Origin: Corythucha ciliata
Lineage: Eukaryota; Arthropoda; Insecta; Hemiptera; Tingidae
DNA length: 64,000 bases
Direction: 5' to 3'
Assembly: GCA_038030265.1 (NCBI GenBank)
Contig: CM075941.1
Span: 57,823,952 to 57,887,951 of the forward strand
Part shown: piece by piece, positions 11,703-22,220 of the stretch
Position numbering within the stretch: position 1 is the stretch's first letter
Layout of the letters: each line of letters starts with the position of its first letter
Made by a program: the position numbers and the translations under genes
Notes under the pieces: generated by a model
The model's input: the letters and a program-made list of their open reading frames with translations, nothing else
What the model was told of the DNA's origin: nothing
The model's database searches: none

Positions 11703-12941
11703 ATGATCGCAGTTGTAATTTCTTCTGCGAATTTCACAGATCGATTGGGACGTTCTAGAGTTGACGGTTTTGTCGGTGACTTTCGAAGAATAGACTGCAG
11801 AGGGTGTAGAGTCATAGTTGGTAAGCTGGAATCATCTCCAGCTTTGGTTTTGTCGACATGTGCGGGTTTTAATCTGTCGATTGAAATTGTTTTAGGTTTT
11901 CCTTTAATTTGTAGGGTGTAAAACTTGTCATTTTTTTTTTAATACGAGAAAGGGACCGTCATAAGGTGGTTGCAAAGGTGGTCTCACGCCTTCGCGACGT
12001 AAAAATACGTGTGTCGCCGATTGCAGTGATGGTGGCGTGTACACATACGGTTTGGTCGCGTGGTCCAAAATTGGTGGCGTTGGAAGGTTCTGCATAGTTG
12101 TTTGAAATTTCTTTACGATTTCAGGAAAATCAGCTCCCTGAGAAACACAGGACGGCTTGGTAAAAAAAATCTGCCGGAAGACGCAACGGTTGACCATAGA
12201 CAAGATCGGCTGCAGAGACGCCTAAATCTTCTTTGATGGCCGATCGAAGGTGCAACAAAATCATTGGAAGGTTTTCACTCCATTTGTTGGATGCGTGGCA
12301 GATGATTGCTGTTTTTAGAGATCGGTGCCACCTTTCAATTAACCCATTGCTTTGTGGGTGGTAGCTAGTGGTACGAATACGACTTATTCCGAGGATTTTA
12401 AGAAGTTCTCGAAAAAGGTTTGACTCGAATTGACGTCCCTGGTCCGTGTTGATGTTGTTCGGAACTCCAAAACGGGAAATCCACCCGCTCACAAAAGTTG
12501 ACGCGATGGTTTCAGCTGTTGAGTCTTTGATCGCGAACGCTTCGGGCCAACGGGTGAATCTGTCAATGCATGTTAAAACGTAGTTGAACCCGTTAGATGG
12601 TGGAAGGGGTCCCACAATGTCAATATTCATACGTTCATTAGCTGCAGGGAAAAATGAGCGGGAACTCACTGTGTGCTTGTGAATTTTGCAACGTTGACAG
12701 TGGAGGCATGTTCACGCCCATTGTGTACAATCTTTTCGCATACTAGGCCAAAAGTAACGTTGACAAACTTCTTTTACAGTATTGCGAATGCCAGGATGAG
12801 TAGGTACGTGAATTTCATCAAAGACTTGACGTCGAAGGGATGTGGGAACGAAAGGTCTGATATTTCCGGTTGTTGTGTCACAAATGACAGGATGATTGGC
12901 AGCGACCGGAATGAATTTTGATAAGTGAGAAGGGAATTCGT
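11703..12941 (-). pseudogene. pol: Integrase and C-terminal tail of the gypsy element
   Basis: The zinc-binding N-terminus is readable near 12830-12690 ('HPGIRNTV' and 'CLHCQRCK') with an in-frame TGA near 12717. The catalytic core 12669-12130 has '[11 protein letters not shown]', '[10 protein letters not shown]' and '[10 protein letters not shown]', supplying the D,D,E residues. A frameshift near 12180 moves the tail into the frame 12203-11928 and another near 11928 into a lysine/proline-rich end near 11703. Joins the cDNA to the chromosome in intact relatives. Confidence 0.8.
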
Positions 12942-14264
12942 TTATTCGTTTTTGAAGTCATGGTCTTCGTCCTGTTGACGACTCATGGCATCAAAATCAA
13001 TTGCCGAAGGAATTTGAATCTCTTCAATGCGTGACAAACAATCGGCAACCTGGTTATCGGCACCTGGTAAATGTTTAATTTCTGTAGAAAACTGTGAAAT
13101 GAATTCTAAGTGTCGAAGTTGGCGAGGGGACGCTTTTTCGGGTTTTTGCTGGAAAGCATACATTAGCGGCTTATGGTCCGTATAAATACAGAAATTTCGA
13201 CCCTCCAACAAAAATCTAAAATGCTTGATTGTGGAGTAAACTGCTAATAGTTCTCGGTCGTATGTCGAATAGCGTTATTCAGCTTCAGAAAATTTTCTAG
13301 AGAAGAAACCGAGAGGTTGTTGGATTCCATTTACCAACTGATGGATTACCCCACCCATAACTATGTCCGAAGCATCCGTGGTGATCGACAAAGTTGCACT
13401 AGACAGCGGATGGGCCAAAAACGTAGCTTGAGCTAGAGTGCGTTTAATATCATTAAAAGCTGATTCTTGTGAAGTAGACCAGGAAAGAGGCGTTTTGTCG
13501 TTCTTTGTTTTTCCTTGGCAAACTTCGTGTAGGGGAATTTGCATGGATGCCATATGAGGGATGAAACGATTATAAAAGTTGGCCATCCCCAGGAATCTTC
13601 TTAATTGAGGAGCGGTTTTGGGTCGAGGGAAATCGTTAATGAGTTGAACTTTGCTAGGTAACGGGGTTATGCCTTTGGGAGTGATAAGGTGACCTAAAAA
13701 GGGTAAACTTTCTTGTCCAAATTCGCATTTCAAAGGGTTAATTTTAAGACCAAATTTCGAGAGACGGTCGAAAAGGATGCGTAGGTGTTCGAGGTGTTGT
13801 TTCTCGTCGTTGGATGCTACAAGAAGGTCATCTAAGTACGAAAATATGAAAGGAAATTCTCGGGTGATCTCGTGCATAAACCGCTGAAACGTAGCTGCAG
13901 CATTACGTAACCCGTAATTCATGAATGGAAATTCAAACAACCCAAAAGGAGTCACAATGGCAGTTTTTGGAATGTCCTCGGGATTGATAGGAATTTGTTG
14001 GTATGCCCTAGTCAAATCAAGTTTGGAAAAGAAACTTTTGCCATGTAGAAAGGCGTTACAATCCTGTGAAATGGGAACGGGATACCTGTCAGGTTTTGTG
14101 ATTGAATTAAAGCGGCGATAGTCACCGCAAGCGGGCCATTTTCCGTCCGGTTTTGGCACAAGATGTAATGGACTGGACCAGGTACTCATTGAAGGACGAC
14201 ATAGACCTTGGTCGAGCATTGCTTGAAGTTCAGCTGTGGCCGCTTTTAGTTTTTCAGGTGACAA
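12942..14264 (-). pseudogene. pol: Reverse transcriptase and RNase H of the gypsy element
   Basis: RT blocks in order: 'VPKPDGKWPACGDYRRFN', 'FSKLDLTRAYQQIP', 'GLRNAAATFQRFM' and the catalytic 'YLDD' near 13838-13827, then the connection domain and RNase H with 'TTDASDIVMGGV'. A TAA at 13277-13275 interrupts RNase H just before 'YSTYDRELLA'; the frame continues to 12942. The protein would copy the element RNA into cDNA. RT itself has no visible active-site loss. Confidence 0.85.
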
Positions 14265-14339
14265 TCTACGTGCAGTGGACGCGATAGGAGGCCCTTCGGT
14301 TTCAATGAAGTGAACCGTGGAATGTTTTCCGCTAAAGTG

Positions 14340-14862
14340 CTAAGATGAATCGTCTGTAATAGAGGGATACTGTTGAAGCAATTTCCAGTAAATAGTTGAT
14401 TTATCAATAGTCGATAATTGAAAAGAATTAATTTTGACAGTTTTGCCTGAAGTGGAGTACTTCCGAGATTTATCGACTAGGCGTTTGTTTTTGAGATCCA
14501 CCAAGAATTCGTGCTTCAGAAGAAAATCAGCGCCGATGATAGGGCTGTTGACGTCGGCAACAATGAATGTATGCCGTACCTTTTGAGGCATGTTCAGGTT
14601 TAGAACCAGGGATTTCGTGCCGTACGATTTAATTTTAGAACCGTTTGCGGCGTACAAAGTTGTGGTGACTCGCATTACGTCTGTCGCTTTGTGTTGATGG
14701 AACTACGGACACGTCCGAACCTGAATCTACAAGGAAAGTGAGGTTTAATGTTTTGTCGTGTAAAAATAGACGGCATGATCCTTGAGCCGAAGTGTTAGCC
14801 GTCGCAACACTCGGTTTTATTCGTTTCCCTGTTTGGAAAAGAAAAGACAACCTTTTTTGCAC
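14340..14862 (-). pseudogene. Aspartic protease region of the gypsy element
   Basis: The retroviral-type protease signature 'FLVDSGSDVSVVP' is read in the frame 14862-14635. The flap and second half ('IVADVNSPIIGADFL') lie in a different frame from 14675 on, so there is a frameshift near 14660. It would process Gag-Pol in an intact copy. Confidence 0.8.
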
Positions 14863-15653
14863 GAAGACTCCCGAGTGCCGAATTTTTCATGATACCAGCA
14901 TAGGCTATCCTTGTTTACTTCCAAGCGAGGTGAAAGACTGCGTTGGCGAGAACGAAATCTTTGTTTGTTCATTTGTGACACTGTTTGCTGGATATTTTCC
15001 ACCGAGAGAGTAAGCGCGGCGAGTTTTTCCGTTAGTATGGTAAGTGTTTCGTGGACGTTGTTTTCGGTTGAAGAAATAGATTTTTGTTGTTTGGTCAGTG
15101 CGTAAACGTCGTGGGATGTTACCTTCATGACATTATCTGCAATAGTTGCTATTTTAGAAAGCTCTGTTTCAGGAATAGCCGATAAAACTTGGCGGACGGT
15201 GACGGGAAGTCGATCCATCCACATAGTTTTTAAAACTTCGTCTTTAATATCACCGTTCGCAAGTTCCCTCATGCGGCGCAACAAGGCGGATGGGCGATCG
15301 TCACCAAGCTCGAGGCCTCTAACCAACTGTTGAACTTGTTGGTTTCGCGACTCTGTAAAGCGCTGAATTAGTTTTTCTTTGAGCTGTTGATACTTATCGT
15401 TTGGTGGAGGGTTTGTGACAACGTCGCTTACTTGAGTTAGTACCTCACCTTCCATACACCCCACAACAATGTCAAACTAAGTTTGATCGGCTATAATCCG
15501 ACTAGTTCGGAAATTTGCTTCTACTTGGCAAAACCAGAGAGCAACATTGGATCGCCAAAAAGGAGGAATTTTTACGGAAACCTTAGCTATCTCGGCAGCG
15601 GAAATCGGCTCCAGTGTAGCACTTTCTGCGGAAGGTGTACCGGCGTTAGCCAT
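14817..15653 (-). pseudogene. gag: gag of the minus-strand gypsy element
   Basis: Structural capsid/nucleocapsid precursor. The chosen start is the ATG at 15653 because the longer frame upstream runs through the LTR into the non-LTR element. It shows 'VKIPPFW', 'LWFCQVEANF', 'YQQLKEKLIQRF' and 'RMRELA', typical of insect gypsy Gag, and a C-terminal 'CWYHEKFG' zinc-type motif. An in-frame TAG at 15479-15477, where a lysine would be expected, splits it. The frame is open on both sides of that codon. Confidence 0.8.
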
Positions 15654-15719
15654 CGTCGAAGCAGTCGCGATTAACGAGAAAAAAAAACTATCGTGTTCGT
15701 TCACGTCGGAGTTACCACT

Positions 15720-15812
15720 TTTGGAGAAATGAAATCCAATTTGAGTAACAAGACAATTAGAATTATTTTTTATTTTTTTTAGTAAACATGTGTCGGGATT
15801 GTTTCCGCCCCA
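15720..15812 (-). repeat. 5' LTR of the 11.6-15.8 kb gypsy element
   Basis: About 93 bp, near-identical to the 3' copy. It begins 'TGGGGCGGAAAC' on the minus strand against 'TGTTGTGGCGGAAAC' in the other copy, so the first bases have been lost or changed. Confidence 0.85.
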
Positions 15813-15816
15813 ACTT

Positions 15817-15878
15817 CTAATATTTTGAGAAAGGATATTCAATCTATTAATACTATTTAGATTAAATTCTACATCCAT
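15817..15878 (-). pseudogene. Detached start of non-LTR ORF2
   Basis: Begins with an ATG at 15878-15876 and encodes an 'INRLNILSQNIRS' segment, the classic first strand of the endonuclease domain. The next codons of that domain are found at 11593, 4.2 kb away, because a gypsy element sits between. The A of the start codon falls within the TAA duplicated by the adjacent Harbinger insertion, so the two insertions bracket only 62 bp. Confidence 0.75.
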
Positions 15879-15896
15879 AAAGCCCTGTACACACGA

Positions 15897-17329
15897 GGAC
15901 ATTTATGTCATGTCATCAAATTTTCAATATGTTCGTGTGATGGTACTGTGAAAAAGTATAAAAACCATATGATTTCATGAAAAAGGCAGGAAACCGCTGG
16001 AAAATTGTCAGTAATTTTCCCCTTTACCATCTCCATTGTAGAAACTAAGCTGAGAAATACCGCATCGACAAGGAGCAAGAAACCAGCTATTTAGCCGTGA
16101 AACAGTCGATTATGTCCGAAAATATGAATTTTCCTGTTCGAACCACAATAGAGGGTATACTTTTTCCCCCTACACGCTTTCATTCGATCAAGAAACAGAA
16201 AAAGTTCCTGCTAGAATCGCGCTTATCCGCCAGAATACTTGCATTTGAAGCTCAGAAAGACTATTTGGCTAAAATGTGGAAAGTAACGACGTTGTGAGCG
16301 TTCAATGACTCTTACCCAGGAACCCTCTTTTACCCAGGAAACCGAAAACCCCGGAAGCTAAGTCATGAGTCATGACTGAGTGACTGAGTCCATTTCCACC
16401 AAAAAGTCCGCTTGAAAACCTTACCATTCGGCTTCAAGAAACATGGCATTTGAAACTGAAAATTCAATCGCCCAATCAATTTGTTTGGTAAATAGGTGTA
16501 GCTTCTGAATCTGGAATATTTGCTCGTTTAGTCCCTTTTAATAGCCCCAAGCCCAAAAGGGGTGATTTAGACCTACACCGCTACGAGAAAAGGGAAGTTT
16601 CAACTGAAACCCACCACAAATTAATTTCGACTTGAAAAATGTTTCTATGGTGGCGGGGGGGAGCCTGAAATACTACTTACTATCACGAAATCCAGTAAGA
16701 AAAGTCTCGAAATCCTACATGAACGCATTGAAAATACCTCCCAGTAAATTATTATTAGGAGAAGAAGGGTGAGTGCCACGGATTTTTTGGGTCCCTCGTG
16801 GGTAATTCCTTAATTTTTCGCCCACGTTTTTAAATAATTTCCAGTAGAAATACCATTCAACGATATCTTGAGTTGCACCCTCTCTCCCTCCCCACAAAAA
16901 TACTCTGAGGCCACGAAACTTGCCGCAAACGCTGATTTAGCTTCAGCAAACTACTATCAACCACCACATTGATTATTTTTCTCAGCAGTTTGTCCTGGAA
17001 CTTGTGAATTTTAACATTCATATCAGAAAATTGTCTATTCCTCTGAGCTCTTGTGAGTGTTGCTTTGTTTATCTCTGCCTTCACTACTTCACTCATTATT
17101 TTATGTCTCCAAACGTTTATAATTTTAACCGTTCTTTTGAGGACGACATTCCCAGCAAGACTATTTTTTCCTTTCGTTCGGAATCAAAGTGCGAACCTTC
17201 TTTTTTGAACCTTTTCCGCTCTACGTGCTCCAACGTTCAATAGCTTTGGTGAAATATATTACAAAACGCGTGTTTTCTATAAAGACCGTTATTGCTCATT
17301 CCAATTTATTTGGTGTAATTTCGGTGGTC
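15897..17329. other. Harbinger 5' region without a gene
   Basis: No coding domain. A palindromic-looking 'gagtcatgactgagtgactgagtc' series lies near 16366-16391. Promoter function for the transposase is possible but not shown by the sequence. Confidence 0.35.
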
Positions 17330-18775
17330 ATGAAGCCAGTGGTGAAAGCGGTAGCTGCAGTGGCTGCAGCAGTTTCTACTCTTCACACAATAAAGACTGT
17401 CCAGAATAAAAGAAAAAGGTGGAGAAATAGACGGTAAGATCAGCTTTTTCATAAAATTCTTAATTCAATTTCATGGAATAGATCTAACTGTTTTATTCCA
17501 ACAGCTGGTGGACAAGAGAATGGATACGGAGACGAGAACTCAATTCTCGCGACGTTTTCAGCCTCCTAACTCGGGAGCTCCAGTTTGAGGATCAAGAATC
17601 CTTCAAGAAGTTCTTGAGGATGAACGAAACCTCATTCCACAAGCTGTTGGACCTGGTCAAGGACAGTATTCGTCGAGAGAATACGGTGATGAGGGAAAGT
17701 ATCTCTCCTCAATTGAGGTACTGGTCAAAGCTAACAGTTTCATTTCCTTGCGAATGGGCCAAAGAGTACGAACATCTATCCAATTTTTCAGGCTGGCCGT
17801 TACTTTACGATTTCTAGCTTCGGGCGACAGCTACAGAAGCTTATCTTTCAGTTTCCGCATCCCACCGAGCACTTTATCAGGGATTATCCCGGATACGTGC
17901 CAAGCACTATGTAACGCCCTCCTTCCGGAATACTTGAAGGTACGTGTAGGTGCCACATTTTGCTTTTATACAAAATGTACCACAACAGTGTATACTTTCA
18001 GATGCCCGACACGGAAGTTGAGTGGCTGAAAATATCGGAGGTTTTCAATAAACTGTGGAACTACCCGAACTGCGTTGGAGCGTTGGACGGCAAACACGTC
18101 CAATTTCAACCTCCCAAAAGTATGGGTTCCCATTTTTTTAATTATAAAGGGTTCCACAGCATCGTTCTACTGGCCGTGGTTGATGCAAACCTAAAATTCG
18201 TATACGTGGACGTGGGCTGTAATGGCAGGATCAGCGATGGAGGTGTATTCAAAAATAGCCGCCTCCAAGAGCTCGTCGGAACGAACTCGGTGAACCTTCC
18301 CCCAAGCCGTCCATTGCCCGGCGGTCACATCAACGTCCCGTTCCATCTTGTGGCGGACGACGCGTTCCCTCTGACCTCGAGGACCATGAAACCTTTTAAA
18401 GGACGTGCTTTGGAGAGAGCAGAAAAAATTTTCAACTACAGGCTCAGCAGAGCCAGAAGGACCGTCGAAAATGCTTTCGGAGTCCTATCACATAGGTTTC
18501 GTCTTCTCCAAAAAAAAATTGAGCTTAGTGCCGAGAAGACTGAACTGGTGGTGATGACAGCGTGTGCTCTGCACAACTTTTTAGCCGTCGAGGATCCTGT
18601 TTCCTATTTCGGCGCGTCGGAAAGCCAAGAAAACCTGATGACAGGAGTTGATCCTGAACGACAAACAAGACCTAGAGATGACGCCAAAGGAATAAGAGAA
18701 TGTTTAAAATATTATTTCAATAATGATGGTGCCGTGCCCTGGCAAGACCAAGCTATCGAAAGATTTAATTTTTAA
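17330..18775 (+). CDS. PIF/Harbinger DDE transposase (four exons)
   Basis: Proposed exons 17330-17433, 17505-17717, 17792-17939 and 18002-18775, all introns GT-AG and 62-74 nt, phases consistent, about 412 residues. This is near the usual length for the family. The catalytic triad sits in 'GALDGKHV' (Asp about 184), 'LVADDAF' (about 275) and 'RRTVENAFG' (Glu about 311). The N-terminus is basic with the 'FLRMNETSFHKLLDLV' helix-rich region. It cuts and joins the element ends, usually together with the MADF partner. The start could be further upstream because the frame is open to 17189. Confidence 0.85.
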
Positions 18776-19092
18776 GTTATAGTTTATTTTATTTAATTAT
18801 TGTTTAGTTGTTAAATTGTGCTATTCAACAATTATTAAAACAATTATTATTATTATTATTATTAAACAAAATAAAAGCACCACACACATATTATAGTGCA
18901 TTTCAGTTTTGTTCCGAATGCGCGGACAGTCTACTCGGCTTGGGAAACACTATTCTGGCTAGTGAAAACAAGTCCAAGATCCAAAGAAAACGCGCGAATC
19001 TTTGCATTTTGCAATGACAGTAAATGGGTTAAGCGACGGAGTATTACTCAAAAATTATTTATAAATGCATTATTTTAAACAGACATTTGATT
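18776..19092. other. Intergenic gap between convergent Harbinger genes
   Basis: Contains an ATT microsatellite near 18845-18864 and an AATAAA near 18870 that could serve as the transposase polyadenylation signal. No gene is seen. Confidence 0.5.
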
Positions 19093-20692
19093 TTAATCTT
19101 CCTCTTCGCTTAATTCCGCTTCCATTACAATTTTTAAGATTGCATGTCGGGCCTTTAAGGCCTTTTTCTTATTTTTTATCGCCTTCAGCGACGAAGCAAC
19201 GTAAATTCCGAATGCCTTCCACGGGCAGGAGTCGTCCTCTAAGCATGAGGAGGCCGAACTCAAAATAGCTTCAGCCCGGCCAAGGAGGTCTGAATTGCCA
19301 CTGCTGGATTCGCTCGCAGACCTCTTCTTTCCTCGACGCATCCTTGGCGAAATGAGGGATTGCCCTGCAGTCGGGTGGGTTTGCGAATTCGGAGAGAGGA
19401 AATCTTGGCTAGCAAGGAACGTGTCATTTGGAACCTGTACGAACGAATACATACTATATATGAATACATAGGCGATGATAATCGAGTTAATACTATAAAT
19501 GGTGTACAATAACGGGGTGCTCAGAGAATGAAAGAAATAAAACAAATTTAGGACTAAAATGACAATGTAACATTTTTTAAAATTCCTTATCGTTTTCTCA
19601 TATTCAGAATTTTTCTTTTGGCTTGTTGCAACTTTTTCGAAATATACTTTTTAAGGCCCGTTTACACTAGCAACTTTTTTCTCGGCAATGAATATTGCTC
19701 CATATTGCCGAGAAACTTTTTTCATTTCGGCAATATTGCCGAGTGTTGCCCTATATTACCGGCAATAATTGCCTCGAGTGGAGCAACATTTCCGGGCGTT
19801 GAACCCACTCAGGCATTTTTTTTGTTCATGTTGCCAATGAAGTCCGGCCGGCTTGGAAAACTTCGGGCAACTTTTCAAACCTGAACTTTCAGAGTGCAGA
19901 GTTTCAGAGACAAATGGAATGGAGCACCCAAACAGACACACACAGGACAACAGTGCCAGGACAACAACAGTGTTCACCAGCGTGGAATTCTCTTGCTAAT
20001 GGGAAACTCTATTGAATAACATTGAACATGTTTTATCTTACCTCGATTGAAATCGAGTCCAGCGGGATAGACATTTGTTTTTCCGGCTGCGAATCCCCAG
20101 GTGTGAAAATCTAGAATAGAGATGAAATAAAATCACACAATGTGTCGCGTTGTAATTCATCAACACGAAACTTACGATGGAAGTGCTCTGCGACTCACTC
20201 GTAGGAGCATTCGTCGTCCTTTTCCTGGTTTGGACGTTGTCCTTCAAAAAGGACAACGCCTCGAAATACCACAGTGAAGGCGTGTAAATCTACACCGACA
20301 CAGAATATTACAACTCTAGCATAAGAAAGGTAGGCACGTATTTCAAACTAAAATCTTCCTACCTCGTCAGTCCCGACACCACTTCGAGAACTCGCCGCGA
20401 CTTTGTTCAGTTCGGAGACGAAGGCCGACCTCAACGATTTTATTTTATTCAAAACTTCTTTCTCCGTGACGATTTTTATCTTTAGAATCAGCATGATTAG
20501 TAGGCGAATTATCAACATTATTTGCAGTTTGTTATTCTTATTACTTACAGAACTCATGCTGTTTACGATCGACTCCAGGGCCTCCTTCCTGGCATGCTTA
20601 TTGGAATAATTGTGATGCCGCGTTTGGTAAAGGCACTCATGCAGCTCATACTCTGCGATGAGTGCCATTACAGCCTCACGACTCCAATCCAT
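19093..20692 (-). CDS. Harbinger accessory MADF/BESS-like protein (five exons)
   Basis: Proposed minus-strand exons 20692-20549, 20479-20363, 20289-20176, 20110-20042 and 19434-19093, every intron GT-AG and every junction phase 0, giving about 261 residues. Exons 1-3 form a MADF-type DNA-binding region ('REAVMALIAEYELHECLY', 'TEKEVLNKIKSLRSAFVSEL', 'SLWYFEALSFL'). The last exon has 'WKAFGIYVASSLKAI', like the C-terminal dimerising segment of these partners. In the superfamily this protein binds subterminal DNA and imports transposase to the nucleus. The last intron (607 nt) holds foreign-looking sequence near 19650. Confidence 0.8.
19650..19880. repeat. MITE-like one-ended sequence within a Harbinger intron
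   Basis: Starts 'TTAAGGCCCGTTTACACTAG' and contains several arms of 'cggcaatattgccgag' that can pair with each other. No matching opposite terminus is seen, so it may be a truncated MITE. It lies in the last intron of the MADF gene. Confidence 0.35.
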
Positions 20693-20799
20693 ATTTTATT
20701 TTTTCTTAATTTCACTCGAAAAAAAAAACAAGAGCACTCAAAAAGTTGTCTCACTTTGACTTGCACTACTACACATTACTATGACTTACTACACATGTA

Positions 20800-20990
20800 C
20801 TAGACATTTCTGTCTAGAAAGATGTCACCGTAGAATTCTCAAAATTTGTTATAACAGATATGGTATGACATCAAATGTTATTTTCAGGACATTTCTGTCT
20901 AGAAATATGTCACTGTTCAAATCTTCTAAAATGTCGTGACTGATATGTTTACTTGTTGCATCTTACGAGTTGTCATGGAAGCGACGTGTT
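20800..20990. repeat. Subterminal repeats of the first Harbinger element
   Basis: The phrase 'gacatttctgtctagaaa' occurs at about 20804 and again at 20888, each followed by 'gatgtcac' or 'tatgtcac'. Such subterminal repeats commonly act as binding sites for the MADF partner; that role is inferred here. Confidence 0.5.
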
Positions 20991-21339
20991 GAAATGCTCC
21001 TCAATTTAATGATTTAAGAGAGGGGGCAATTAAAATACTTCAAAAATGTGCGAAATATTCCTTACTGAGCAACTTCATTGGCTTCAAGATGGGGGTCACA
21101 AAAAAGAAATAATTTCTTTATTTGAACTAACCACAACAACGAACAAACCTAAAACTTCAAATTTTATTTTTTTAGCCGTTTTGAACACCAGCTTCAGTAG
21201 ATGTCATGAAATAAATGTCTCCGTGTGTACAGGGCTTAAGAGTATCACAAATTAGGGTTTCACAATTATTACTAGCAAGGCTTCACACAAAATTATTAAC
21301 AAAGATTTATAAAGTTTATCGCAATCAGAATTATTTATC

Positions 21340-22195
21340 CAGGTCCTTTAAAGAATAAACAAAACACTTTTTAGCCCCCTCACTTTTTCTAACATATACC
21401 GTGTTGTTGCGGAACCAAACAAATTTATATCCTTTCTCCTTTGCCTTTTCTCTCGCCAAAAAGAAAAGATGTTTAGCCGCATTAAACATATTTATGCTCA
21501 TTGATGTAAGTATTCCAATCCGGCCAGGCAGAAATTAAATCGCAGGCTTTCACTTTCCTCCGGCGAGATGCTGATATAAGACAGGATCTATCTTCTTCAG
21601 CTGCTAATTTAACGACTAGACGCCTAGGAAATTTTGCCTTGACATCCACGAAGCCAACTCTGTGAGCCTCCACAACCTTCGCTTCGACTTCTAGTTTTTT
21701 AAAAAGGTCTCCAATAATAGCCGAGCAGTTTTCATTCGATGTTTCAGGAACCTCACTTATTTCAATATTCTTTCTACGAGCATATTGATCGCAATAACGC
21801 AAATCATCTTCCAACAAAGCGACTCGTTCCGTAAGCTCTCTATTCTCCTTTTCCACTTTTTGACTCTTCGAGTCCATTTCTTCCATTTTCACAACAAACT
21901 GATCGAACTTTGCACTAATAAAATCGATCGACTTTTTAACTCCATAGACCGAATTAACTAAGGCTTTGAACCCACCGAGTTCATCAATTTGATTTTTAAT
22001 CTCCTGGATCATCGCGGTAAAACCTTTAATCTCGTCCATACTATTCTTGCACGTAAAGCATTTCCACTTACTCCGAGCGTCCTTTGACAGTTTTTTAAAA
22101 TTAGTCTCGGAATACTCCGCGCACGAATAGTGACAATGAAGAGGGGAAACACAATGCAAGTCTCTCTCAAGAAGTAATCGGATTAAGTTTGACAA
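21340..22195 (-). pseudogene. Non-LTR ORF1 (PHD-like finger, coiled coil, FP25K-like domain)
   Basis: An incomplete PHD-like cysteine cluster ('CHYSC' then 'WKCFTC') precedes a heptad-rich segment of about 90 residues and a C-terminal block with 'DQYARRKNIEISEVPE', 'VEAHRVG' and 'RRLVVKL', as in ORF1 proteins of many insect non-LTR elements. That domain binds element RNA. The frame stops at 21482, but 'FNAAKHLFFLAREKAKEKGYKFVW' style sequence continues in another frame to 21340, showing a one-base shift near 21485. Confidence 0.75.
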
Positions 22196-22220
22196 GGGTG
22201 TTACTACAGATAGTGCGCGC

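Larger units (their letters stand above)
11594..15812 (-). mobile_element. Gypsy (Ty3) LTR retrotransposon inserted in the non-LTR endonuclease
   Basis: Minus-strand element with 5' LTR at 15812-15720, a primer-binding candidate 'TGGTAACTCCGACG' two bases inside it, gag, protease, RT-RNase H, integrase, a purine tract 'AGGAGGGGGAG' at 11701-11691 and a 3' LTR. The 4-bp 'ACTT' at 11590-11593 recurs at 15813-15816 as the target duplication. No env is present. Stops in gag, RNase H and integrase and frameshifts in protease make it non-autonomous. Confidence 0.9.
15881..21236. mobile_element. Complete PIF/Harbinger transposon with two intact-looking genes
   Basis: Terminal inverted repeats begin 'AGCCCTGTACACACG' at both ends and stay similar for about 35 bp. 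TAA at 15878-15880 and 21237-21239 is the target duplication, as expected for this superfamily. It carries a plus-strand four-exon transposase and a convergent minus-strand five-exon MADF/BESS-type gene. The disrupted non-LTR element reads on directly across one copy of TAA. Confidence 0.92.
9339..22220 (-). mobile_element. Non-LTR retrotransposon (Jockey/CR1-like), split by two nested insertions
   Basis: Reading the minus strand gives ORF1 (22195-21340), ORF2 start (15878-15817), then ORF2 endonuclease and RT (11593-9650), then a 3' UTR ending in an 'aataaataaat' tail at about 9372-9339. PIF/Harbinger (15881-21236) and gypsy (11594-15812) insertions separate the pieces, and the host sequence is continuous across each once one duplicated target copy is removed. 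RT fingers are missing, so an internal deletion occurred as well. There is no RNase H. The 5' end was not located precisely. Confidence 0.8.

Noticed and set aside
12673..12921. Plus-strand frame opposite the integrase
   Set aside because: Antisense shadow of the minus-strand gypsy integrase zinc region.
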